Below are positions 27,685 to 39,053 of a DNA stretch of 64,000 nt, one piece after another. Below the pieces are notes generated by a model. That model worked only from the letters and a program-made list of their open reading frames with translations, was not told the origin of the DNA and made no database searches. The position numbers and the translations under genes are program-made. Source of the stretch: Nocardioides sp. TF02-7 (lineage in GTDB: Bacteria; Actinomycetota; Actinomycetes; Propionibacteriales; Nocardioidaceae); assembly GCF_022437945.1 (NCBI RefSeq), contig NZ_CP092535.1:4638001-4702000 (forward strand), read 5' to 3'. How positions within the stretch are numbered: position 1 is the stretch's first letter; every line of letters begins with the position of its first letter.

Positions 27685-28900
27685 ATGACCCGGTGGCCGG
27701 GCGCCTTCCCCGTCACGTTCGCGACAGCGCAGGGAGCGCGGTTCACCGACGTCGACGGCATCGAGTATGTCGACCTCTGCCTCGGCGACAGCGGGGCCAT
27801 GACCGGCCACGCGCTGCCCCAGGTCGCGGAGGCGGTCGAGCGGCAGGCACGCGCCGGCATCACGACCATGCTGCCGTCGGAGGACGCTGTCTGGGTGGCC
27901 GAGGAGCTGGCGCGCCGGTTCGGCCTGCCCAGCTGGCAGCTGGCGATGTCGGCGACCGACGCCAACCGCTTCGTGCTGCGGTTCGCGCGAGCGCTGACCG
28001 GTCGACCGCGGGTGGCGGTGATCGACTGGTGCTACCACGGCACGGTGGACGAGACGTTCGCGGTCCTCGGGACCGACGGCTCCGTCGTCGCCCGGCCCGG
28101 TTCGATGGGGCCGCAGGTCGACGTGGCCCTCACCACCGCCGTCGTGCCGTGCAACGACCTCGACGCACTCGACCGCCGGTTGGGCGAGGGTGACGTCGCC
28201 TGCCTGCTGATGGAGCCGGCGCTCACCAACATCGGCATCGTGCTGCCGGAGGTCGGCTACCTCGCCGGGATCCGCGAGGTGACCAGGAAGCACGGCGTGC
28301 TGCTGGTGATCGACGAGACACACACGCTCTGCGCGGGTCCCGGCGGCGCCACCGCCGCGTGGGGGCTGGAGCCGGACCTGCTGGTCGTCGGCAAGGCGAT
28401 CGGCGGCGGCGTCCCCGTGGCGGCGTACGGCATGACCGGCGAGGTGGCCGACCGGCTGACCGGGCCGATGCTCGGGCACGACATCGACGTCGCCGGCGTC
28501 GGCGGAACCCCTGACCGGCAACGCGCTCGCGCTCGCGGCGACCCGAGCGACGCTGTCGACCTGCCTGCGGGAGGAGGACTTCGCGGTCGCGGTCCCCCTC
28601 GCCGAACGGTTCACCGACGGCGTCGCCGGCGTGATCGCCTCCCACCACCTCCCCTGGACGGTGCAGCGCCTCGGGTGCCGCGCGGAGTACTGGTTCTGCC
28701 CTCCGCCGCGCACCGGCGCCGAGGCCGCCGCCGCAGGCGACCCAGATCTCGAGGCGTTCTTCCACCTGTGGGCGCTCAACCGCGGGATCCTGCTGACGCC
28801 GTTCCACAACATGGCGCTGTTCAGCCCGTTCCACACGCCGGACGACGTCGACCGCCACACCGAGGTGTTCGCGTCGGCGGTCGCGGAGCTCGTGCGCTGA
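27685..28900 (+). CDS. Class III PLP-dependent aminotransferase (frameshifted)
   Basis: About 404 residues. Class III features: RFTDVDGIEYVDLCLGDSGA, DETHTLCAG for the PLP ring Asp, and GKAIGGGVPVAAYG for the Schiff-base Lys. It resembles glutamate-1-semialdehyde aminotransferase relatives. One extra C in the C4 run at 28508-28511 splits the gene. ATG 27685 is the first usable start, but homologues usually carry about 30 further N-terminal residues, so the N-terminus may be truncated or mis-sequenced. It follows the XRE-cupin gene by 20 bp and is probably in the same operon, linking it to metabolism of the transported compound. Confidence 0.82.
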
Positions 28901-28935
28901 AGCGGCCTTTTTCCTGTCCGGGGAGAGTCTTCCTG

Positions 28936-28970
28936 GTCACTTTGCCCCAATTCGCCATTCTTAGGTCACA
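28936..28970 (+). promoter_or_regulatory. Promoter region of the XRE-TPR regulator
   Basis: A less GC-rich stretch. TTAGGT (28961-28966) lies 4 nt before ATG 28971 and 13 nt before ATG 28980, with CACTTT as a weak -35 at 17 nt. Two direct copies of GGTCAC (about 28936 and 28964) flank it and could be a regulatory site. Confidence 0.4.
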
Positions 28971-30369
28971 ATGAGGCACATGAGTCCGAGCACCGCGGAG
29001 CTCCTGCGGTCCGTCGACCCGGCGGACCTGGGCTCGCGCGTGCGCGCGGCACGGGTGGCCAAGGGCTGGACGCAGACCGACCTGGCCGGCGAGGAGATCT
29101 CCGTCGGCTACGTGTCGCGGATCGAGAGCGGCTCCCGCCGCCCCAACCTCAAGGTGCTGTCCTACCTCGCCGGCCGGCTCGCGACCCCCGTCGAGCAGCT
29201 GCTCCGCGGCGTGAGCACGAGCGAGTACGACGAGATCCGGCTGGGTCTCGACTACGCCGAGCTCGCGCTCGAGAGCGGCGAGGCACTCGACGCCGAGCGC
29301 CAGGCTCGCGAGCACCTCACCCGCGCCGAGAACGCCTCGGTGCCGGAGCTGCTCGAGCGCGGTCGCTACCTCCTGGCCCGCTCGCTCGAAGCCCTGGGCG
29401 ACCTGGACGGGGCCATCATCGAGCTCGAGCGCCTCGTCGAGACGGCCACCGGCCTCACCGCGATCCGCGGCGGCATCGCGCTGTGCCGCTGCTACCGCGA
29501 GACCGGCGACCTCGCCCTGGCCGTCGAGGCCGGCGAGCGGATCGAGAGCAAGATCTCGGACTGGGGCCTCGGTCAGACCGACGAGGCCGTCCAGCTGACC
29601 GCGACCGTCGCCGCCGCCTACATGGAGCGGGGCGACCTGCACCGCGCCGCCCGGATCTGCTCCGACGCGGTGCGCCGGGCGGAGGATCTCTCCACCGCCC
29701 GGGCGCGCGCCGGCGCGTACTGGAACGCCAGCATCGTTCAGGCGAAGAAGGGTGACGTCCAGGCGGCGCTCCCCCTGGCTTCCCGCGCGCTTGCTCTCCT
29801 GAGTGAGGGACAGGACGGCCGCAATCTCGCTCGGATGCGGGTCCAGCTGGGCGAACTGCAGCTGCAGTTCGACCCGCCTGAGATCGCCGGAGCGTTCGAG
29901 AACCTCGCACGCGCGCGCGATGAGCTGGCTGCGACGAGCGCCAGCGAGGTGGACCGAGCGCACAACGAGGTCGCACTTGCTCAGGCGCACCTTCTCGCGG
30001 GCGACGCACTGCTGGCGATCGAGACCTCAGCGAACGCCCAGGCCATGGCCGGCGACCGGGCACACCAGGTGCACGCGGCAGCCATCGTGGTTCGTGGGCA
30101 GGCACTTGCCGCCCTGGGTCGGGCCGAGGACGCGCACGCGTCGTACCGCGAAAGCCGTGCACGTGCTGACCAGCGCCGGTGCTGACCGGTCGGCCGCGCA
30201 GCTGTGGTTCGAGCTGGCGGACCTGCTCGAGGACGCCGGCGACTTCGACGGCGCCCGTGAGGCTTACCGAAGTGCAGCTGCTACCAGTGGACTCGTGTCG
30301 CGGCGGCGGAGTCGTCGGGTCGAGCCGGCGAACGTCTTGGCCGGGCTCAGCGAGACTCAGCAGCAGTAG
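28971..30369 (+). CDS. XRE-family regulator with TPR sensor domain, RRNPP-like architecture (frameshifted near C-terminus)
   Basis: About 465 residues. The XRE HTH is at about 20-75 (RVARVAKGWTQTDLAG-like region, then GYVSRIESGSRRPNLKVLSY). A helical TPR solenoid of some ten repeats follows (YLLARSLEALGDLDGAI, IALCRCYRETGDLALAVEA, AAYMERGDLHRAARICSDA, QLWFELADLLEDAGDFDGA). One base near 30146-30150 must be removed to join the last two repeats; this is not a homopolymer, so a real mutation is possible. ATG 28980 with GAGG upstream is an alternative start. HTH plus TPR is the build of peptide-sensing RRNPP regulators (PlcR, Rgg, AimR). The gene ends inside the oppositely oriented peptide gene (13-bp overlap), which makes peptide sensing a plausible inference. 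Confidence 0.85.
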
Positions 30370-30491
30370 ACGGTCCGCGCGCTGACGGTCGGCTTCGCGT
30401 CGGCCGGCGCAGCCATGCCCATCGTGGCGGCGAGAGCGGTCGCAACCGCCGCGATCGCCAGCTTCATGCCCTTGTTGGTGCGCTTGTTCAT
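30357..30491 (-). CDS. Secreted 44-residue peptide precursor, candidate signalling peptide
   Basis: A 44-codon gene from ATG 30491 with a strong ribosome site (AGGGGGA, 6-7 nt upstream). A basic N-terminus (MNKRTNKGMK) precedes a hydrophobic core (LAIAAVATALAATMGMAAP). Cleavage after the Ala-x-Ala site PADA would release KPTVSARTVYCC, 12 residues ending in two Cys. The last codons overlap the regulator's last codons on the other strand. A consensus -35 TTGACA and a palindrome over the -10 lie upstream. A small secreted protein without signalling function is the alternative. Confidence 0.65.
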   Translation of the reverse strand: MNKRTNKGMKLAIAAVATALAATMGMAAPADAKPTVSARTVYCC

Positions 30492-30524
30492 GGTGTTCCC
30501 CCTGCTGGAGCTCGGGTGTCAGTT

Positions 30525-30559
30525 CGGAAAAATCTTTCCGATGTGCCAGATTCTGTCAA
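30525..30559 (-). promoter_or_regulatory. Promoter and candidate operator of the peptide gene
   Basis: Minus strand: perfect -35 TTGACA at 30559-30554, 17-nt spacer, -10 AAGATT at 30536-30531. The palindrome CGGAAAAATCTTTCCG (30525-30540) covers the -10, a classic position for an XRE-type repressor or activator. Start of transcription is expected near 30524, giving a leader of about 33 nt. Confidence 0.6.
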
Positions 30560-30708
30560 TTTCCGTCACATCAGCAAGTCAAATCTGTGCTAAGTTCAGG
30601 CACACAGGAACGGCCCCCCGCTCCGCGGAGGCGACGGTGCTCCCCCCACCGCCGCCAGAACCGCAAGCGGACGACGTTCCGACCGGGCTCTCCCCCAGTC
30701 CCGGTTTT

Positions 30709-30741
30709 CGACCCCCTGCCGTTGGAGCCGGCAGGGGGTCG
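30709..30741 (+). terminator. Intrinsic terminator on the plus strand
   Basis: Perfect 13-bp stem CGACCCCCTGCCG (30709-30721) with CGGCAGGGGGTCG (30729-30741), loop of 7 nt, followed by CCCCTTTT. The T tract is on the plus strand only. No plus-strand gene ends nearby, so it may close a small RNA that begins in the AT-rich promoter region. Confidence 0.75.
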
Positions 30742-30865
30742 CCCCTTTTCGGACCTCCTGCAGTCGACGAGTCGTCCGTCCCGGCTCCGGGACCGCGGGC
30801 GGGCGCCGGTGACGCTCGGAGTGTGCAGCGCGGCCCGCCGGGCCGGTAAGCACCGTTCGGCACGC

Positions 30866-30933
30866 CGATAGCAGATCCGGCGTCACGGGTCGGGGCGCAT
30901 CGACTGACAGACGACGGCGATAGCAGATCCGGC
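30866..30933. repeat. 16-bp direct repeat
   Basis: CGATAGCAGATCCGGC occurs at 30866-30881 and 30918-30933, 52 bp apart, between the orphan terminator and the 3' end of mntP. Could be paired protein-binding sites or remnants of a duplication. Confidence 0.6.
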
Positions 30934-30968
30934 ACCAGGGCCGGACGGTCCGAGCGCTGCCCCCGTCG

Positions 30969-31530
30969 TCAGCCCAGCAGGTGGGCGAGCAGGATCCGCA
31001 GACCGATCAGCACGAGGACCACGCCTCCGACGAGCGTGGCCCACCGGCCCAGCCGTTCACCGACGCGAGCACCCACCTCGACCGCGACCCAGGAGAGCAC
31101 GAGGGTCACGACGCCGATCAGCGTCAGGGCGGGGACCAGGTCGACCTCGAGGACCCCGAACGTCACCCCCGACTGCCGCCGCGTCGATCGAGGTCGCGAT
31201 CGCCAGCGGCACGACCGACCGGATCGTGACCACCGGTGCGGCGTGGTGCTCGGCGTGCTCGCCGAAGGACTCGCGCACCATGTGCGCGCCGATGGCGGCG
31301 AGCATGGCGAAGGCGATCCACGGGGTCGCCGAGCTCACCAGGTCGGCCGACCAGAACGCCACCGCGAAGCCGAGCAGGGGCATGAGGCCCTGGAACAGCC
31401 CGAACATCCCGGCGACGAGCAGCGCGTCGCGCAACGACGGCCGCCGCAGCTGCAGGCCCTGGGCGAGGGCGACCGCCACCGCGTCCATCGCCAGCGCGAA
31501 GGCCAGCACGACGAGTTCGGGGGTGGTCAC
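30969..31530 (-). CDS. mntP: Manganese efflux pump MntP (frameshifted)
   Basis: About 186 residues, the usual MntP length, with six helices. Two family repeats are visible: FALAMDAVAVALAQGLQLR with its conserved Asp, and LAIATSIDAAAVGVTFGVLE with the second Asp. GTG 31530 starts TTPELVVLAF. One extra G in the run 31166-31170 breaks the frame. MntP exports Mn2+ across the cytoplasmic membrane. No yybP-ykoY riboswitch was found in the upstream region. Confidence 0.9.
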
Positions 31531-31565
31531 AGGCGGTCGTCTCGAGGGGTTCGCGGGCAAAAGGT

Positions 31566-31604
31566 GTCGGGCCGTGACCTCTGGGGGGTCGGTCACGGCC
31601 CGAC
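31566..31604 (-). terminator. Intrinsic terminator of glnE
   Basis: 14-bp perfect stem (31566-31579 with 31591-31604), 11-nt loop. On the minus strand it is followed within 3 nt by TTTT. It lies 59 nt past the glnE stop and upstream of mntP, separating the two. Confidence 0.8.
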
Positions 31605-31662
31605 CCGGCCCATCATGGCACAAGGCGCCGGCGCCATCGGCATCACCCGAGCAGATGCTCGG

Positions 31663-34637
31663 TCACTGCCAGAAGACCCGTTCCACCACCGTTCTGGCGT
31701 GCCTCGTCACCCGCAGGTAGTCGTTGACCATCGCGTCGGTCTGGTCCAGCGGGAACCCCAGGATCCCGGCCACCGCCCGCCGCTCCCGGGACGTCCGCGG
31801 CATCTGGTCCCCCGGCTTGCCACGGGCCAGGGTCACCGCGTTGCGCACCCTGCTCACCGTCCGCCAGGCGGTGCTCAGGAGGTCGGCGTCGTCGCCGGAG
31901 ATGAGGCCGGCCTCGGTCGCCGCCCGGAGCGCCGCCAGCGTCTGCGTCGTGCGCAGACCCGGCACCTCCGCGCCGTGCCGCAGCTGCAGCAGCTGCACGG
32001 TCCACTCGATGTCGGCGAGCCCGCCGCGCCCGAGCTTGAGGTGCAGGGCCGGATCTGCGCCGCGCGGCAGCCGCTCGCGGTCGACCCGGGCCTTGATCCG
32101 GCGCACCTCGAGGATGTCGTCGTCCGAGAGCCCGGCCGCCGGGTACCGCAGCGGGTCGATGAGCTCGGTGAACCTCCGGCGCAGCCCCGGGTCGCCGACG
32201 ACGGCGTCCGCGCGGAGCAGCGCCTGCGCCTCCCACACCTTCGACCACTTGGCGTAGTAGGCGGCGTAGGAGTCGAGGGTGCGGACCAACGGTCCCTGCT
32301 TCCCCTCGGGCCGGAGGTCGGCGTCGACCAGGAGCGGCGGGTCGCCGCCGGGGAGGGCGAGCGCCCGCCGTACCTCCTCGGCCACCGCCTTGGCGTACGA
32401 CGCCGCCACGTGCGGCTCCACACCCTCCTCCGGGTCGTGCACGAACAGCACGTCGGCGTCGCTGCCGTAGGCGAGCTCGAAGCCGCCGTAGCGGCCCATC
32501 GCCACGACCGCCATCCGGGTCGGTGCCGCGTCGAGCCCCCGCTGCTGCCGGACCGCCTCGCCCGCGACGGCGAGCGTGGCCTCCAACGTCGCGTCGGTCA
32601 GGCGGGTCAGCCCGAACCCGACGTCCGCGACGTCGGTCAGCCCGAGCACGTCGCCCGCCGCGATCCGCAGCAGCTCGCGGCGACGTACGGCGCGGATCGC
32701 GCGCACCGCCCGCTCCGGGTCGTCCTGGCGGCCGGCGGTCGCCAGCATCTCCTCGGTGAGCGCGTCCACGGCCAGCGGCTGCAGGTCCCCGCCGAGGAGG
32801 CGGACCCCCTGCGGCTCCCGCTCGAGCAGGTCCGTGCAGTAGCGGGAGGTGGCCAGCAGGTGCGCCAGCCGCTCGGCGACCTCGCCCTCGTCGCGGAGGG
32901 TGGAGAGGTACCACGGCGTGGAGCCGAGCGCCTCGCTGAGCCGGCGGAACCCGAACAGGCCGGCGTCCGGGTCCGGGCACTCGGCGAACCACTGCAGCAT
33001 CGCCGGCAGCAGGGCCCGTTGGATGTTGGCGGTGCGGGACACCCCGGCGGTCAGCGCCTCGAGGTTGCGCAGGGCCGCGTCGGGGTCGGCGTACCCCAGC
33101 GCCGCGAGCCGGTCGGCCGCCGCCGCGGAGGAGAGGGCGACGCCCTCGCCGGGGGATCCGCGCGACCGCGGACAGCAGCGGACGGTAGAAGAGCTTCTGG
33201 TGCAGCCGGCTGACCTCGCGCCGGTGGTGCTCCCAGGTGCGGAGCAGCCGCTGGTGCGGCTCCCTTGAGGTAGCCGAGGCTCCGCCCGAGCCGCCGCAGC
33301 GACGCCTCGTCGTCGGGCAGGACGTGGGTCCGGCGCATCCGGTGCAGCTGGATGCGGTGCTCCAGCTGCCGCAGGAAGGCGTAGGCCTCGTGGAGCGCCT
33401 CGCCGTCGGGGCGACCGATGTAGCCCTCCTGGGTCAGCTCGGCGAGCGCGCTCAGAGTCCCGGGCACCCGGATCCGCTCGTCGGCCCGGCCGTGCACGAG
33501 CTGGAGGAGCTGCACGGCGAACTCCACGTCGCGCAGACCCCCGGCACCGAGCTTGAGCTGCCGCTCGGCCTCCTTGGCCGGGATGTGGTCGAGCACCCGG
33601 CGGCGCATCGCCCGCGCCGCGTCGACGAACCCCTCCCGGTCGGCGACCGACCAGACCATCGGCGCGACCATGTCGACGAACTGCCCGCCGAGGTCGAGGT
33701 CACCGGCCACCGGTCGCGCCTTCAGCAGCGCCTGGAACTCCCAGGTGTCGGCCCACCGCTCGTAGTAGCCGCGGTGACCGGTCAGGGTGCGGCTCAGCGG
33801 GCCCGCCTTGCCCTCGGGGCGCAGGGCGGCGTCGACCGGCCAGATCGTGCCCTCCCGGGTGTGGTCGGAGCAGACCTGCATCAGGTGCGAGGCGAGCTTG
33901 GCCGCCGTACGCGCGGCCGCGGCGTCGTCGGCGCCGGCGACCGGCTCGTGCAGGAAGATCACGTCGACGTCGGAGACGTAGTTGAGCTCGTGGCCGCCGC
34001 ACTTGCCCATGGCGACCACGCCCAGCCGCACCGTCCGCGACTCCTCGCCCACCCGCTGCCGCGCCACGGCGAGTGCGGCCTCGAGGGTGCTGGCGGCGAG
34101 GTCGGACAGCTCGGCCGCCGCGTCGTCGACGCCGAGGTCGTGGGCCAGGTCGCGAGCCGCGAGCGGGAGCAGCAGCAACCGGTACTCGACCCGCAGCGCG
34201 TCGACCGCCTCGGCGTCGGGCAGGGTCGCCACCGGCTCCGGGTCGTCCGGGTCCGCGCCCACCGCCCGCAGCAGCGCCTCGCGGAACACCCAGGCCGCCG
34301 GGCGGGTGGTGCCGAGGGTCGGGTCGGTCAGCCGCCGCCAGTGCTCCGGGTGCGCCACCAGGTGGTCGCCGAGGGCGACGCTGGCGCCGAGCACGAGGAG
34401 CAGCCGCATCGCGGTGCCCTCGTCGGAGGTGAGCGCGGCGAGCAGCGCGTCACGGTCGGAGGTGGCGTCGGCAAGGCGCACCAGGGCCGACAGCGCCGCG
34501 TCGGGGTCGGCGGTGCGGCCGAGGTAGGCCAGCAGCTCGACGCCCGCCGGGCCGAGGTCCGCGAGGTGCGCCTGCGCCCGGTCGACGTCGGTGAACCCGA
34601 GGCGCAACAGCTCCCCGCGCGGGGTCGACCGGTTCAT
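31663..34637 (-). CDS. glnE: Bifunctional glutamine synthetase adenylyltransferase/deadenylylase (two frameshifts)
   Basis: About 990 residues, standard for GlnE. The N-terminal nucleotidyltransferase half carries NYVSDVDVIFLHEP (deadenylylase) and the C-terminal half YGSDADVLFVHDPEEG (adenylylase), each followed by a LRPEGK...GPL signature. It adds or removes AMP on glutamine synthetase according to nitrogen state. ATG 34637 begins 4 nt after the flavodoxin gene stop, so they are coupled. Extra bases at 33263-33265 and in the G5 run 33151-33155 split it between the two halves. Confidence 0.95.
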
Positions 34638-34641
34638 GCGG

Positions 34642-35253
34642 TCACGCTATCGGCGGGTACTGGTTCTCCTTCAGCAGCCTCGCCAGGTGCGCCGCGTTGG
34701 CGGCCAGGGTGCTGGTCGTCTGCGCCGTCTTCTCCGGACGCGGGACCTTCTCGCGGTAGTCGGTGCCCTGCATCGCCTCCCCCACCCAGTAGGTCACGGC
34801 GTTGGCCGGGATGGTGAAACCGGTGTCGCTGAGCGCCTGGTAGAGCTCCGCCGAGACGTGGTGCGCGCCGTCCTCGTTGCCGACGACGGCCACCGCGGCC
34901 ACCTTGCCGAAGGTCAGCATCCGCCCGCCGTCGTCGGTCTCGCCGATCTCGGCATCGAGCCGCTCGAGCACCAACTTGCACACCGCCGAGGGCTGCCCGA
35001 GCCAGATCGGCGTCGCGACCACGAGGATGTCGGCCGCGAGCACCTGCTCGCGGATCGCCGGCCACTCGTCGCCGTCACCCTCGTCGGTCGTCACGCCGAA
35101 CTTCACGTCGTGGTCGACCACGCGGACGATCGAGCTGTCGACGCCGTGCTCGGCCAGGGCGGCGACGACCTCGGTGGCCAGCAGGTGGGAGCTGGAATCG
35201 GACGGCGTCGGCTTCAGGGTGCAGACGAGGACGAGGGCACGCAGGTCGGACAT
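34642..35253 (-). CDS. Flavodoxin family/NADPH-dependent FMN reductase-like protein
   Basis: 203 residues, intact. Rossmann-type flavodoxin-like fold: ALVLVCTLKPTPSDSSSHLL for the FMN phosphate loop, ADILVVATPIWLGQPSAVCK, and KVAAVAVVGNEDGAHH. Probably an NAD(P)H-dependent FMN oxidoreductase; the substrate is unknown. It sits between glnA2 and glnE in one minus-strand operon. Confidence 0.85.
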   Translation of the reverse strand: MSDLRALVLVCTLKPTPSDSSSHLLATEVVAALAEHGVDSSIVRVVDHDVKFGVTTDEGDGDEWPAIREQVLAADILVVATPIWLGQPSAVCKLVLERLDAEIGETDDGGRMLTFGKVAAVAVVGNEDGAHHVSAELYQALSDTGFTIPANAVTYWVGEAMQGTDYREKVPRPEKTAQTTSTLAANAAHLARLLKENQYPPIA

Positions 35254-35309
35254 GCCGGGCCGGTACCCACCCGCTGCGGTCTCAGAGCACGGGCCTCAGC
35301 GCACGGGCC

Positions 35310-36647
35310 TCAGAGCACGGGGAGCATCCGGTCGCGCTCGAACGCCGACACCTGACCGCGGTACTCGTCCCACTCCGCCCGCTTGTTGCGGAGGAAGAAG
35401 TCGAAGACCTGCTCCCCCAGCGTCTCCGCCAGCAGCTCGGAGCGCTCGGCGATCTCGATCGCCTCGTTGAGGTTCTTCGGCAACGGCTGGATGCCGAGCG
35501 CGCGGCGCTCCGCCTCCGATAGCGCCCACACGTCGTCCTCGGCCTCACGCGGCAGGTCGTAGCCCTGCTCGATCCCCTTGAGCCCGGCGGCGAGCACCGC
35601 CGCGAACGCGAGGTAGGGGTTGCAGGCGGCGTCGATCGTGCGCAGCTCCACCCGCGTCGACTGGCCCTTGAGCGGCTTGTACATCGGCACCCGCACCATC
35701 GCCGAGCGGTTGTTGTGCCCCCCAGCAGACGTACGACGGCGCCTCGCCGCCGAACATCATCCGCTTGTAGGAGTTCACCCACTGGTTGGTGACGACGCTG
35801 ATCTCGTTGGCGTGGGTGAGGATCCCGGCGATGAACTGCCGGCCGACCTTCGACAGCTGGTACTCCGCACCCGGCTCGTAGAAGGCGTTCTGGTCGCCCT
35901 CGAACAGCGAGACGTGCGTGTGCATGCCGGAGCCGGGCTGCTCGGTGAACGGCTTCGGCATGAACGTCGCCCAGATCCCCTGGCTGAGGGCGACCTCCCG
36001 GATCACGGTGCGGAACGTCATGATGTTGTCGGCCGTCGACAGCGCGTCGGCGTACCGCAGGTCGATCTCCTGCTGCCCCGGCCCGCCCTCGTGGTGGCTG
36101 AACTCGACCGAGATCCCCATCGCCTCGAGCATCGTGATCGCCTCGCGGCGGAAGTCCGAGCCGTGGGAGTGGGCGGCGTGGTCGAAGTAGCCGCTGCGGT
36201 CGATCGGCACCGGCTCGACGCCGGGCCGCGGGTCGTCGCGGAAGAGGTAGAACTCGATCTCGGGGTGGGTGTAGAAGGTGAAGCCCTGGTCGGCCGCCCG
36301 GGCCAGGGTGCGCTTGAGGACGTTGCGCGGGTCGGCGTACGACGCGGAGCCGTCGGGCATCACGATGTCGCAGAACATCCGTGCGGTGGACGGCCCCTCC
36401 CCCGCCACGGCAGGATCTGGAACGTCGACGGGTCTGGCATCGCGAGCATGTCCGACTCGTAGACGCGGGCGAAGCCCTCGATGGCCGACCCGTCGAACCC
36501 GATGCCCTCGGCGAAGGCGCCCTCCAGCTCGGCGGGCGCGACCGCCACCGACTTCAGGAACCCCAGGACGTCGGTGAACCAGAGCCGGACGAACCGGACG
36601 TCACGCTCCTCGAGAGCGCGGAGAACGAAGTCTTCCTGCTTGCCCAT
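35310..36647 (-). CDS. glnA2: Type I glutamine synthetase, GlnA2-like (two frameshifts)
   Basis: About 445 residues, matching GlnA2 of mycobacteria, which also neighbours glnE. Motifs: IGFDGSAIEGFARVYESDM, HPEIEFYLF, EFSHHEGGPGQQEIDLRYAD, SGMHTHVSL and KGQSTRVELRTIDAACNPYL. A Tyr is present at the place of the adenylylation site (GYDLP). One base is missing in the C5 run 36399-36403 and one is extra in the C6 run 35718-35723. ATG 36647 is leaderless (TAGGCT 6 nt upstream). Biosynthetic or gamma-glutamyl side activity cannot be told apart by sequence alone. Confidence 0.92.
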
Positions 36648-36653
36648 GGCTGC

Positions 36654-36682
36654 AGCCTAGGGCCTCTCGGGATCACGCCAAC
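36654..36682 (-). promoter_or_regulatory. Leaderless promoter of glnA2
   Basis: TAGGCT at 36659-36654, 6 nt before ATG 36647. TTGGCG (36681-36676) at 16-nt spacing is the best -35 and lies at the edge of the first 32-bp repeat unit, so the repeat array directly adjoins the promoter. Confidence 0.6.
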
Positions 36683-36931
36683 GCGCCGACCCGGCGCATC
36701 TCCGCACCGTCAACGCGCCGACCCGGCGCATCTCCGCACCGCCAACGCCCCGACCCGGCGCATCTCCGCACCGCCAACGCCCCGACCCGGCGCAAATCTG
36801 CAAGGCGCGTGCAGATTTGAGCCGGGTCGGCGGATTCAGCTGCAGAGACGAGCCGGGTCGGCGGGTTACAGCTGCAGAGATGAGCCGGGTCGGCGGGCTA
36901 CAGCTGCCGAGATGAGCCGGGTCGGCGGGGG
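36679..36931. repeat. Inverted array of 32-bp tandem repeats
   Basis: Left half: units at 36679-36710, 36711-36742, 36743-36774 and a partial fourth from 36775, each with CGACCCGGCGCATCTCCGCA. Right half: about 3.5 units of 31-32 bp in the opposite orientation (36819-36849, 36850-36881, 36882-36913, then partial), each with GAGCCGGGTCGGCGG. A central hairpin of about 20 bp with one mismatch (CAAATCTGC/GCAGATTTG, about 36782-36829) joins them. The halves pair with a 32-nt period. It fills the gap between the nadE stop and the glnA2 promoter. No spacers, so not CRISPR. Confidence 0.9.
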
Positions 36932-36936
36932 CTGAG

Positions 36937-38995
<2,059 letters not shown>

Positions 38996-39053
38996 GCCGC
39001 GAGTCTAGGGACCGGGCGAGCGAAGCAGTCCGTCAACGAGCTCGACCGTGCGG

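Larger units (their letters stand above)
30492..30968. other. AT-richer intergenic region, peptide gene to mntP
   Basis: 477 bp without a convincing larger gene. 30520-30605 is markedly AT-rich for this genome and carries the peptide promoter. 30600-30741 may be a plus-strand transcript that ends at a terminator. 30866-30933 has a direct repeat. Larger overlapping reading frames here are low-complexity Pro/Arg-rich and are not called. Confidence 0.55.

Noticed and set aside
30415..30849. 145-residue plus-strand ORF across the peptide gene
   Set aside because: It is antisense to the peptide gene, lacks a ribosome site and runs through the intrinsic terminator. The minus-strand peptide has better signals.
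36679..36931. CRISPR array
   Set aside because: The 32-bp units are directly adjacent without unique spacers, reverse orientation half way, and no cas genes are nearby.
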